In this document: piece by piece, positions 51,873-60,352 of the stretch
Numbering within the stretch: position 1 is the first letter of the stretch
Layout: each line of letters begins with the position of its first letter
DNA from: Winogradskyella sp.
GTDB lineage: Bacteria > Bacteroidota > Bacteroidia > Flavobacteriales > Flavobacteriaceae
NCBI GenBank assembly: GCA_028383925.1
Contig: JAOEWO010000001.1
Coordinates: forward strand, 1 to 64,000
DNA length: 64,000 bases
Direction of reading: 5' to 3'
The notes under the pieces: generated by a model
Seen by the model: the letters and a program-made list of their open reading frames with translations, nothing else
Told to the model about the DNA's origin: nothing
Database searches by the model: none
Position numbers and translations under genes: made by a program

Positions 51873-53372
51873 ATGGAAATACTAGAAAAAGGAAATTATT
51901 ACCACATTTACAATCGAGGAATTAACAGCGAATCTATTTTTAAGAATGATGAGAATATGTCCTATTTTCTGAAACTAGTCGAAAAACACCTCTATCCTAA
52001 AGCCAATATTTTAGCCTATTGTTTACTAAATAATCATTTTCATTTTGCAATTGAAGTTACATCCGAAACTAAAGAAATTTCACAAGCATTTTCTAACCTA
52101 TTCAATGCCTATACTAAAGCTTATAATAAGCTTAACTCAAGAACAGGAGCTTTACTCGAAAGGCCCTTCAAAAGGAAACAAATTAAGGATGAAAATTATT
52201 TAAAACAGCTCATTTTATATATTCATAAAAATCCTGAAAATCATAAAATTATCGCTGATTTTAAATCCTATGAATTTTCATCATTTCAGCATTTTTTCAA
52301 CAAAAACGAAACAATTATCAGTCAAAGAAAAACATATATTATTAACCTTTTTAACAACTTGGAAAATCTTTTGTTTGCACATGACAGTTCATCGAAAAAT
52401 TTAAATTTAGATTTTGATAATTTAAGACCTGCTAGGTTTGAAAAACCTGCTAGGTCATATAACCACAACATGAAAGACAAATTCTTCAAGTACATACACG
52501 AACTACAAGAGACAATAACTACTAAACTAGAGGCCGTTGACGGCAAAGCCAAATTCCAAGAAGATATTTGGAAACGACCAGAAGGTGGTGGTGGCAGAAC
52601 ACGCGTTATAGAAAATGGTGCTGTTTTTGAAAAAGGCGGAGTCAATATTTCTGGTGTACATGGCAAATTACCAGACAGCATGCAAAAATATTTTGGTGTA
52701 GAAGATGCCGATTTTTTTGCTTGTGGCTTAAGTCTCGTTTTACACCCAACAAATCCGATGGTACCAACCGTACATGCCAATTGGCGCTATTTTGAAATGT
52801 ATGATAAAGACGGTAATATCGTTGACCAGTGGTTTGGTGGTGGACAAGATTTAACACCTTATTATCTCTTTGATGACGATGCGATGCACTTTCACCAAAC
52901 TTGTAAAACGGCTTGCGATAAGCACCATCCAGAATTCTACCCAAAATATAAAGCACGTTGCGACGACTACTTTTATAATGCACACAGAAACGAAGGGCGT
53001 GGTATAGGAGGTTTATTTTTTGATTATTGTAAAGCATCAGATGAGATGACCATGCAAAACTGGTACGATTTTGTTACTGAAGTTGGTAACAGTTTCCTTG
53101 AAGCTTATGTGCCAATTGTTGAAAAACGCAAAGCTTTACCCTACACTGCAGACCAACGTAATTGGCAAGAAATAAGACGTGGACGTTATGTAGAATTTAA
53201 TTTAGTACATGACAAAGGCACTTTATTTGGACTGAAAACCAACGGAAGAATTGAAAGTATCCTTATGAGTTTACCTCCACATGTACAATGGGTTTATGAT
53301 CATAACCCAAAAGTTGGTAGTGAAGAAGAACGCTTAATTAAAATATTACAAAATCCCGTTGATTGGGTGTAA
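51873..53372 (+). CDS. RAYT transposase (Y1) fused in frame to HemF
   Basis: One ORF of 499 aa. Residues 1-184 are a REP-associated tyrosine transposase: the opening GNYYHIYNRG, the metal-binding HFH (55-57, in NNHFHF) and the catalytic Tyr116 in LYIHKNPENH are all intact. Residues 185-195 (RPARFEKPARS) are the translated right REP, and residues 200-499 are complete coproporphyrinogen III oxidase. The RAYT stop codon is absent. Whether a fusion protein is made, or whether HemF starts at its own ATG (52470), cannot be told from sequence. Confidence 0.85.
   Translation: MEILEKGNYYHIYNRGINSESIFKNDENMSYFLKLVEKHLYPKANILAYCLLNNHFHFAIEVTSETKEISQAFSNLFNAYTKAYNKLNSRTGALLERPFKRKQIKDENYLKQLILYIHKNPENHKIIADFKSYEFSSFQHFFNKNETIISQRKTYIINLFNNLENLLFAHDSSSKNLNLDFDNLRPARFEKPARSYNHNMKDKFFKYIHELQETITTKLEAVDGKAKFQEDIWKRPEGGGGRTRVIENGAVFEKGGVNISGVHGKLPDSMQKYFGVEDADFFACGLSLVLHPTNPMVPTVHANWRYFEMYDKDGNIVDQWFGGGQDLTPYYLFDDDAMHFHQTCKTACDKHHPEFYPKYKARCDDYFYNAHRNEGRGIGGLFFDYCKASDEMTMQNWYDFVTEVGNSFLEAYVPIVEKRKALPYTADQRNWQEIRRGRYVEFNLVHDKGTLFGLKTNGRIESILMSLPPHVQWVYDHNPKVGSEEERLIKILQNPVDWV
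52425..52456. repeat. REP-like palindrome, right end of the RAYT unit
   Basis: Two inverted-family units ACCTGCTAGGT flank a short spacer. It exactly covers codons 185-195 of the fused ORF, in frame and with no stop, and is the inverted partner of the repeat at 51815-51847. Confidence 0.92.
52433..52440 (+). promoter_or_regulatory. Possible REP-borne -7 box TAGGTTTG for hemF
   Basis: A match to TAnnTTTG inside the right REP, 29 nt before the hemF ATG, with TTTG at 52413-52416 at near-consensus spacing. The left REP copy lacks the match because it differs at the two central bases. Confidence 0.3.
52470..53372 (+). CDS. hemF: Coproporphyrinogen III oxidase, oxygen-dependent (HemF part)
   Basis: From its own ATG (MKDKFFKYIHELQE) this is a full 300-aa HemF, the same size as the well-known bacterial enzymes. 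It converts coproporphyrinogen III to protoporphyrinogen IX using O2. Family motifs are GGGGRTRVIENGAVFEKGGVN, HANWRYFEMYD, WFGGGQDLTPYY, the metal-site His region FHQTCKTACDKH and RRGRYVEFNLVHDKGT. It is in frame with the upstream RAYT. The next gene, hemB, follows 94 nt later. Confidence 0.93.
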   Translation: MKDKFFKYIHELQETITTKLEAVDGKAKFQEDIWKRPEGGGGRTRVIENGAVFEKGGVNISGVHGKLPDSMQKYFGVEDADFFACGLSLVLHPTNPMVPTVHANWRYFEMYDKDGNIVDQWFGGGQDLTPYYLFDDDAMHFHQTCKTACDKHHPEFYPKYKARCDDYFYNAHRNEGRGIGGLFFDYCKASDEMTMQNWYDFVTEVGNSFLEAYVPIVEKRKALPYTADQRNWQEIRRGRYVEFNLVHDKGTLFGLKTNGRIESILMSLPPHVQWVYDHNPKVGSEEERLIKILQNPVDWV

Positions 53373-53466
53373 ATTTGTAATTGAGAACAAAATGAAGAAT
53401 CTCTTAATACAACTATATGTAAAGATTCTACGTGCCGCGCTTAATTACATTTTAAATTAAATAATT

Positions 53467-54456
53467 ATGTTTCCAATTAGAAGAAATAGAAGACTTAGAA
53501 CCAACGAAGCTATTAGAAGTTTAGTACGAGAAACCAGCATCTCACCAAACGATTTTTTAGTACCACTTTTTATTGTTGAAGGCAAAGGTATAAAAGAAAA
53601 AATTGCATCGATGCCCAATTATTATCGTTTCAGTTTAGACAAGTTAAAAGCTGAAGTAAAATTACTTTGGAGCTTAGGTTTAAAGTCCGTTTTACTTTTT
53701 GTTAAGGTTGAAGATGCGCTAAAAGACAATATAGGTACAGAAGCTTTAAACCCAAACGGCTTAATGCAGCGTGCTATTAAAACGGTAAAAGACGTTTGTC
53801 CTGACATGTTGGTAATGACAGATGTGGCTTTAGATCCGTTTTCTGCTTATGGACACGATGGAATTATTGAAGGCGGAAGAATCATAAACGACGCTACTGT
53901 TGAAGTTTTAGCGGATATGAGCATTTCTCATGCCGAAGCTGGAGCCAATTTTGTAGCACCAAGTGATATGATGGATGGCCGAATTTTGGGTATTCGCGAG
54001 GCCTTAGATCAATCTAATTTTATTGATACTGGCATAATGAGTTACTCTGCAAAATATGCCTCTGCCTTTTATGGACCTTTTAGAGATGCTTTAGATTCTG
54101 CACCTGTAGATATGGGAGATGTCCCTAAAGACAAAAAAACGTATCAAATGGATTTTGCCAATAGAAACGAAGCCCTTAGAGAAACGGAAATGGATATTAA
54201 TGAAGGTGCAGATATCGTTATGGTAAAACCTGGTTTAGCTTATTTAGATATTGTTAGAGATATTAAAAACAATTTTGATGTGCCTATTGCTGTATATCAA
54301 GTTTCTGGAGAATACGCCATGTTGAAAGCTGCTGCAGAAAAAGGATGGCTAGACCACGATGCTGTAATGCTAGAACAAATCACTTCTATAAAGCGCGCAG
54401 GTGCTGATGTAATTGCGAGTTATTTTGCTAAAGATGTTGTTAAACTATTATTTTAA
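53467..54456 (+). CDS. hemB: Delta-aminolevulinic acid dehydratase (porphobilinogen synthase)
   Basis: Condenses two ALA to porphobilinogen. The 329-aa product has the two active-site lysines K196 (SYSAKYASAFYGPFR) and K254 (VMVKPGLAYL). The catalytic-zinc cysteines are missing: the site reads DVALDPFSAYGHDG (119-132), the form found in zinc-independent, Mg2+-activated enzymes. It is the last gene of the heme cluster, convergent with the MG2/plug protein. Confidence 0.95.
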   Translation: MFPIRRNRRLRTNEAIRSLVRETSISPNDFLVPLFIVEGKGIKEKIASMPNYYRFSLDKLKAEVKLLWSLGLKSVLLFVKVEDALKDNIGTEALNPNGLMQRAIKTVKDVCPDMLVMTDVALDPFSAYGHDGIIEGGRIINDATVEVLADMSISHAEAGANFVAPSDMMDGRILGIREALDQSNFIDTGIMSYSAKYASAFYGPFRDALDSAPVDMGDVPKDKKTYQMDFANRNEALRETEMDINEGADIVMVKPGLAYLDIVRDIKNNFDVPIAVYQVSGEYAMLKAAAEKGWLDHDAVMLEQITSIKRAGADVIASYFAKDVVKLLF

Positions 54457-54462
54457 AAAAAT

Positions 54463-57225
54463 CTAGCGCTCAGCTTCTTTAATCGTGTAGGTGTTTTCTA
54501 AATTCCCTAATTTACCATCTTTAGAAATGGCTTCTACAATTACAGCTACATCACCAACATAATCATCATTGTAAAATTCTAAAGTGTATTCTCCTTTAGC
54601 ATTTAAAACAACATTTGGCGACCAATGAATCACACTTCTATTGTCTGGTATGGTCCAATCTTGGCTGGTTAAGACTTCATACGTTGGTGCGTAAAAAGCA
54701 ACAGACTCTGTGAAGCCAGATATTTCATCGGTACGGACACCCTTGGCTCTTTTAGCGCCATATAACCCATTTTTAGAAAAAGTATATATATTTAAAAATG
54801 CGACTTCTACAGGGCAGTTTAATGTAGATCTAAATACCTCAAAAAAATACTGGGTCTTATCTTTTGGGTGTTTAATAATGTCAATACTCATAACCTCCTC
54901 AATAGGGAAATCTGGAACAAGACCATATTCTGACATTGACACTGGAATATTATCAAAAAGAATATAGGTGAACTTTACACCTACAACTTCAGGAACCAGA
55001 AGAGGGTTACTTAAACTACCTATGTCTTCTATACGTATAATACTTGGATACTTAGCTTTCAAAACACTAAATAAGCCATAGGACCAATCTGGTGCAACTT
55101 CTACCAATTCTTCACCATCAATAACAATATCTGGTTCACCATGTAACTCAATTGAAGTTACACGTTGAGGAATTAATTCATAAGCTCTAAGCTCTACTTC
55201 CTCTAAGGCAATGGTGTTGTAAAACGTTTCATAATCTTGTTGGCGCTTATTGGTAATTGCTGTTGTTTGTGTAAATGCTGTTACCATCTGTTCTGGTAAT
55301 ACAATGTCTTGTGCCTTTGTTAGCTCTACGTCTGGTTCCCATTTCTTGTCCATGTTTATGCCAAAGTTTATAGGTTCACCCTTCTTATCTACAACCTGCA
55401 TAAATACTTCTGTATTTGGTTTATAGATATCATCGAGATCAAAACGGTATCTCCCACTAGAATCTATTTCTTGTTTGTAAATAGCGGCTGGCTCATCATA
55501 GACAATCATGTTTAAATCTAAAGCCTTCTTTGGGCGCTTTAATGGATTAAAATACTCTCCTATTGTGCCTGTTACTGTGAGACCCTTCTCTGCTTTGTGT
55601 TTGTAAAATGTGCTCGGTACACTCTTATCATACTTATAGGCGCGCCAACCTTGGGTAAGCATTAAGGCGTCTAAATCTAATGTGCTGTCTGCATTGGTAA
55701 CATCGAAGTATGATGATGGATTTTCTATAAATCCTTTCAACTCTGAGTTAAGTAACATCTGAGCCAGTAAATTAGGCTTAAACTGTTGTGAAGCTTCTAA
55801 CTTATCTTTTTGTAAGACCAATACTGAAATACTTGTCGTATTCGATAGTTTAGGACTGTCTAGTTTTAAGGTGAGACTTGCCTTATCGCGTTGAAAGTAG
55901 TTCTCTCGGATTCCACTTAAGGACAGGTTTATACGTTTGTCTGCTCTATGATTAAAGTACAACCGTTCACTTATAACTTGATTACTTGGGTTGTAAACAC
56001 TTAGCTTAACTATACCGTCTGGCAATGCACTTTTTGGTATGCTAGCAATCGCTTTTTGGTCTTTTAATTGCATATTAAAATCATGATAAACAACACCTCG
56101 AGACGCCGTCTTTACTCGAACACTACTTAAATTGGTAGCACTGTGCATTAGAGATAAACGTATGTGATCGTTTAAATTGGCTACGCTTAAGACGCTTCCG
56201 CTTGCTTTTGCCTTTGGTAATGGATATGTATAAACCACATCTTGCTTATAAATCTCTGCATAGTAATTCTTGCCTTGCTCTGGTAATAACTTAAAGGTAC
56301 ACATCCCTAAATTGTTACTGCTAAAAGTGGTCATTACTGTGCCGTCAGTATTTTTTATGCTTCCTGAGACCTTATAACCTAAACCTTTATAATCTAATGA
56401 CTTTAACCCAACTGTACTGAGTAGACCATTGACCATATCACCTCCTTCGGGAAAAAACTGAACGTCTAAAAAATCTTTATCTATAATAACAGTCTTACTA
56501 TAAACGTCTTCTGTGCTTGTATTAAAAAACGTGTCTTCTGAGGTAATATTAAAGCTCAACTTAGCTTGGCTAATACGCTCTGGTAATTGGTAATTGAGCT
56601 TGTAAATATTAGTGGCATCTTTAGTCAGTTCTACTGAATCTAGCGCTAGATCTGTCTTTATATACAACTTAAGTTTTCCTCTATATTTTGCATCGACAAC
56701 TCTAGGGTTAATGTCTGCTGTTAATACATTACGTTCTCCTACGGTGACTAATGCATTGATTATAGGATGCTTTACCTCGTCCTTCTCTTTTAAATTAAAG
56801 ACATCTATTGGCTGGCTGAATATAAAATCAGTTTCGAAATTCCTGTTCCAATGGGTATAAGCACGGATAACGTATTTACCTGTTTTGTAACTCTCTTGTA
56901 AATTAAAAGAACCATCTGCTATACCTTCATTAAGTTTTAAAATTCTTTTCTCAAGAATTTCTTCCTTATCATCTATAAGATCCACATAAATAATACCACT
57001 AATATCTGATAAACTGTTGTCAAACGATTTTGAAACTATTGCCTTAAACCAAACCGTCTCACCTGTTTGGTAGAGCGTATTATCTATCTGTAAATAAATC
57101 TTCTCGGCTAAACTCTTATTGGTTAAACTAGGCTTAGTAATGTTGTTGGGGATTTGGGCGCTGATCGTTTGAAAATTAATTACAGTAAGAAACATCACTA
57201 TAATAATCGGAACATGTAAGCGCAT
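54463..57225 (-). CDS. MG2-domain, TonB-plug-like outer-membrane-associated protein
   Basis: A 920-aa exported protein starting MRLHVPIIIVMFLTV (the ATG 48 nt upstream would put a basic, non-signal stretch first). It has an N-terminal MG2-like bait-domain fold (AEKIYLQIDNTLYQTGETVWFKA), further macroglobulin-like beta domains, and a late plug-like segment (PDIVIDGEELVEVAPD ... GLVPDFPIEEVMSIDIIKHP). Such proteins are common beside TonB systems in Bacteroidota; no beta-barrel follows. The role is unknown, perhaps surface protein assembly or a receptor partner. The -7 candidate is CAAAACTA (57291-57298, minus strand). Confidence 0.8.
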   Translation of the reverse strand: MRLHVPIIIVMFLTVINFQTISAQIPNNITKPSLTNKSLAEKIYLQIDNTLYQTGETVWFKAIVSKSFDNSLSDISGIIYVDLIDDKEEILEKRILKLNEGIADGSFNLQESYKTGKYVIRAYTHWNRNFETDFIFSQPIDVFNLKEKDEVKHPIINALVTVGERNVLTADINPRVVDAKYRGKLKLYIKTDLALDSVELTKDATNIYKLNYQLPERISQAKLSFNITSEDTFFNTSTEDVYSKTVIIDKDFLDVQFFPEGGDMVNGLLSTVGLKSLDYKGLGYKVSGSIKNTDGTVMTTFSSNNLGMCTFKLLPEQGKNYYAEIYKQDVVYTYPLPKAKASGSVLSVANLNDHIRLSLMHSATNLSSVRVKTASRGVVYHDFNMQLKDQKAIASIPKSALPDGIVKLSVYNPSNQVISERLYFNHRADKRINLSLSGIRENYFQRDKASLTLKLDSPKLSNTTSISVLVLQKDKLEASQQFKPNLLAQMLLNSELKGFIENPSSYFDVTNADSTLDLDALMLTQGWRAYKYDKSVPSTFYKHKAEKGLTVTGTIGEYFNPLKRPKKALDLNMIVYDEPAAIYKQEIDSSGRYRFDLDDIYKPNTEVFMQVVDKKGEPINFGINMDKKWEPDVELTKAQDIVLPEQMVTAFTQTTAITNKRQQDYETFYNTIALEEVELRAYELIPQRVTSIELHGEPDIVIDGEELVEVAPDWSYGLFSVLKAKYPSIIRIEDIGSLSNPLLVPEVVGVKFTYILFDNIPVSMSEYGLVPDFPIEEVMSIDIIKHPKDKTQYFFEVFRSTLNCPVEVAFLNIYTFSKNGLYGAKRAKGVRTDEISGFTESVAFYAPTYEVLTSQDWTIPDNRSVIHWSPNVVLNAKGEYTLEFYNDDYVGDVAVIVEAISKDGKLGNLENTYTIKEAER

Positions 57226-57336
57226 AACTCTGTAATTTAAAACGTAGTATAAGATATCTTTTTTAATCCGCAAAAACGTTAAAATTCTTACAAAACTAAA
57301 TAGACTTTATAGTTAAGAGGCTAGAAAATATTGAAT

Positions 57337-58065
57337 CTAATTATCAGAAAAAATATTACCACTAAAATCTACAAACTCTTCTTGCGTCATTAAATCTCCT
57401 TCAATAGGTTCTACAATAGTGTCTGCTTCTTTATTATCAAAATCAATTTTAACAATCTTCCATGTATATATTACATCTTCAATTTCCATAATTAAACCCG
57501 GTAGACCACTAAAACCTCTCGGTCCATGTTTTACAGGAATTTTTGGTGTAAACCACGCTCTTAATTTCTTATTATTGAGTTTGTCTTTTGTCGCTAAATA
57601 ACAGGTATAACCATCTATTTCTTTCGTTTCATCAGTGATTGTCCATTCCACAGGTTTGCTCATGATTCTTACGGTCGGACCCATTATGGCATTTTGAGTA
57701 ATAGAGAAATCTCTGCTTAAATCTGCATAATAGATAGAATTTCCACCAGCCATAAACCAAGTTAAATTTATACCACTAGGTGTTATGGTAAGATTATCAT
57801 TTGTATTATTCCACTGTGGTATATCATTTTTAGGTTCAACATTATAAATAGATATACTATCATTAAACACCAAATACCCTTCCACAGGTAAAGATTCGTG
57901 CATCATTTCTAAAGCATCATTTTGCGCATCTGTATTTTCTGGGTTTGCATAAGGTTGTTCTAAACTGTCCTTTTGGGTAGACACTTTATACGTTATCTTT
58001 CCTTTGAGTTGTGCAGACAAAGACCAACTGGCCATTAAAACGAGTACTAAAACTGAATTTTTCAT
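57337..58065 (-). CDS. GLPGLI family protein
   Basis: A 242-aa exported protein with a signal peptide (SVLVLVLMASWSLSAQ) that contains the name-giving motif, here FSGLPGLIMEIED. The family is restricted mainly to Bacteroidota and is uncharacterised, though often next to TonB/MG2-type proteins, as here. The region between this gene and the MG2 gene has no other ORF. Confidence 0.93.
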   Translation of the reverse strand: MKNSVLVLVLMASWSLSAQLKGKITYKVSTQKDSLEQPYANPENTDAQNDALEMMHESLPVEGYLVFNDSISIYNVEPKNDIPQWNNTNDNLTITPSGINLTWFMAGGNSIYYADLSRDFSITQNAIMGPTVRIMSKPVEWTITDETKEIDGYTCYLATKDKLNNKKLRAWFTPKIPVKHGPRGFSGLPGLIMEIEDVIYTWKIVKIDFDNKEADTIVEPIEGDLMTQEEFVDFSGNIFSDN

Positions 58066-58219
58066 ATTACAATTTAAGAAAAACCTTTCTTTTTAATACC
58101 GAACAAAAGTTAATATTTTTATATTAAGACTTAATAATCAAATAGCTAAGAATGAAAATTGTTTAACGCATTTAAACATTCATTTTGTAACTTCGCAATA
58201 ACTAAACTTCTATGCTTTA

Positions 58220-59344
58220 ATGGGCTTACTCATTTTTTACGCCGTTATATCTATTTTCTTTTCGTTTTTGTGCTCTATTTTAGAGGCTGTACTCCTTAGT
58301 TTAACTCCGACATTTCTTAATTTAAAGAAAAAGGAAAATAAAGCTTATGCTTTCGATTTAGAGGTTCTTAAGAAAGATGTAGATCGTCCTTTAATTGCTA
58401 TTCTTACACTAAATACTATAGCTCATACTGTTGGTGCAATTTTAGTTGGTGTACAAGCAAAAGTAGCTTATGTAGAAATGTATGGCTCAACCAAACAAAC
58501 TCTGTTAGGTATTAGCTTTACAGAAGATTTAATGGTTGGTGTTGTATCTACGGTTATGACGATTCTTATTTTAGTAGCTTCAGAAATTATACCAAAAACT
58601 ATTGGTGCTACCTACTGGAAAAAGCTTGCCAACTTTACCTCTAAAGCACTTAACGTTTTAATATTTCCTTTAAAATATACAGGTATTCTATGGGTACTTC
58701 AGCTTACAACAAAATTAATTGGTGGTAAAGGTCACGGCAGTGTCTTAAGTCGTGAAGGCTTTGTGGCTATGACAGAAATGGCTCACGAAGAAGGTGTTTT
58801 TGAAGAAAATGAAAGTAAAATTATTAAAAATCTACTCACCTTTAAAGAAGTCTTTGCAAAAGATATTATGACACCCAGAACGGTAATGAAAGCTGTAGAT
58901 GAAAACACAACTGTTGAAGAATTTTTTCAGAAAAATATGAATGTGCGCTTTTCTAGAATTCCTATGTATAGTGATGATGCTGATAATATTAAAGGCTTGG
59001 TCTTAAAGGATGAAGTTTTTAAAGAAATGGCTTTAAATAATGGCTCTAAAAAACTCATTGAATTAAAACGAAACATTATTGTTGTAGAACGTAATTTACC
59101 TATTCCTAAATTATTTGAACAACTCGTAGAAAGCCGCAATCACATGGCATTAGTTGTAGACGAATACGGCTCTGTAAGTGGCTTGGTAACAATGGAAGAT
59201 GTGATTGAAACCTTACTTGGCCTTGAGATAATGGATGAAAGTGATAATGTATCTGACTTACAACAAATGGCCAGAAAAAGCTGGGAAGCTAGAGCTAAAA
59301 AACTAGGAATTCTTAGCGATAAACCTTCAGAAGAAAACGAGTAA
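58220..59344 (+). CDS. CNNM/CorC-type membrane protein (hemolysin family)
   Basis: A 374-aa protein. It has an N-terminal DUF21 (CNNM) membrane domain with four helices (about 1-155), a linker, and two CBS domains (about 215-335, with DIMTPRTVMKAV and HMALVVDEYGSVSGLVTMEDVIETLLG). It lacks the C-terminal CorC_HlyC domain, so it is a short form. The likely role is Mg2+ or other cation transport or sensing. A TAACTTCG element at 58189-58196 could be its -7 box. It heads a run of closely spaced genes. Confidence 0.9.
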   Translation: MGLLIFYAVISIFFSFLCSILEAVLLSLTPTFLNLKKKENKAYAFDLEVLKKDVDRPLIAILTLNTIAHTVGAILVGVQAKVAYVEMYGSTKQTLLGISFTEDLMVGVVSTVMTILILVASEIIPKTIGATYWKKLANFTSKALNVLIFPLKYTGILWVLQLTTKLIGGKGHGSVLSREGFVAMTEMAHEEGVFEENESKIIKNLLTFKEVFAKDIMTPRTVMKAVDENTTVEEFFQKNMNVRFSRIPMYSDDADNIKGLVLKDEVFKEMALNNGSKKLIELKRNIIVVERNLPIPKLFEQLVESRNHMALVVDEYGSVSGLVTMEDVIETLLGLEIMDESDNVSDLQQMARKSWEARAKKLGILSDKPSEENE

Positions 59345-59346
59345 TA

Positions 59347-59820
59347 TTGGAGACCTGCATCATTAATACACCTTTAGGTTCTGCTAAAATTTGTGGTGAT
59401 ATAAATGGCATATCTTCCGTTTGCCTATTAAATAGTGAAGCACAATTATCTGAAGTTATTCCAGAAGTCCTTTTAGAATGCGTCACACAACTTAAAAGTT
59501 ATTTTAAAAACGAACGTAAAAGTTTCGATTTAAAGCTAAATCCTGAAGGTACTGTTTTTCAGAAAAACGTATGGCATCAGCTAGAAACCATACCTTATGG
59601 TAAAACAATGTCGTATTTAGAACTCGCAAAACAACTTGGCGATGCAAACGTTATTAGAGCTGCTGCAAGCGCCAATGGTAAAAATCCGTTATGGATTATT
59701 GTACCATGCCATCGCGTCATTAGAAGCGACGGAAGCCTTACGGGTTATGCTGGTGGATTACACAGAAAACAATGGCTCATTAACCACGAAAGTGACTATA
59801 AACAACAATCCCTGTTTTAA
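59347..59820 (+). CDS. ogt: Methylated-DNA--protein-cysteine methyltransferase
   Basis: Repairs O6-methylguanine by suicidal methyl transfer. The 157-aa product has the acceptor C121 in IVPCHRVI, the helix-turn-helix region (TMSYLELAKQLGDANVIRAAASANGKNP) and an N-terminal domain typical of Ogt-type enzymes. The start is TTG (METCIINTPL), 2 nt after the previous stop. The next gene overlaps its stop by 1 nt (TAATG). Confidence 0.93.
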   Translation: METCIINTPLGSAKICGDINGISSVCLLNSEAQLSEVIPEVLLECVTQLKSYFKNERKSFDLKLNPEGTVFQKNVWHQLETIPYGKTMSYLELAKQLGDANVIRAAASANGKNPLWIIVPCHRVIRSDGSLTGYAGGLHRKQWLINHESDYKQQSLF

Positions 59821-60341
59821 TGTATAAAGTAGCTACAGATTTTTTAAAACGCTTCATAAAAGTGTCTACAATTTATAAATATGGTTTTAATTGGTCACCT
59901 ATGTACCGACGCTCTACCTCAAAATTAATTGAAGTAAGCGACGATTTACACTATGTAAAAATTAGACTAAAACTAAACTGGAAAAACAGAAACTATGCTG
60001 GTTCTATTTTTGGAGGAAGTATGCTAGCTGCTACAGATCCAATTTATATGATACAGTTAATTCAAATACTTGGAGACGACTATGTCGTTTGGGATAAAGC
60101 TGTAGAAGCACGTTACAAAAAACCTGCAAAAGGCACAATTTATGGCGAATTTAAATTTACTACAGAAGAGATTGTTATCATAAAACAATTGGTCTCACAA
60201 AACAATGAAACCGATATTATTAAGACCATGAATTTGGTGGACAGTAATCAACATATAATTGCTACTTTTAATAAAACCGTTTACATTGCTAACAAAGCAT
60301 TCTACAAAGAAAAACTAAAAAAACGCAAAGCCACTAATTAA
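59820..60341 (+). CDS. DUF4442 hotdog-fold protein
   Basis: A 173-aa protein similar to DUF4442 thioesterase-like hotdog proteins: SPMYRRSTSKLIEVSDDLHYVKIRL, NYAGSIFGGSMLAATDPIYMIQL and WDKAVEARYKKPAKGTIYGEF are the conserved stretches. Acyl-CoA or acyl-ACP thioesterase activity is suggested by the fold but not shown. It is tightly coupled to the MGMT gene upstream (TAATG) and lies 11 nt before the serine hydrolase. Confidence 0.82.
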   Translation: MYKVATDFLKRFIKVSTIYKYGFNWSPMYRRSTSKLIEVSDDLHYVKIRLKLNWKNRNYAGSIFGGSMLAATDPIYMIQLIQILGDDYVVWDKAVEARYKKPAKGTIYGEFKFTTEEIVIIKQLVSQNNETDIIKTMNLVDSNQHIIATFNKTVYIANKAFYKEKLKKRKATN

Positions 60342-60352
60342 TACCTATCGCA

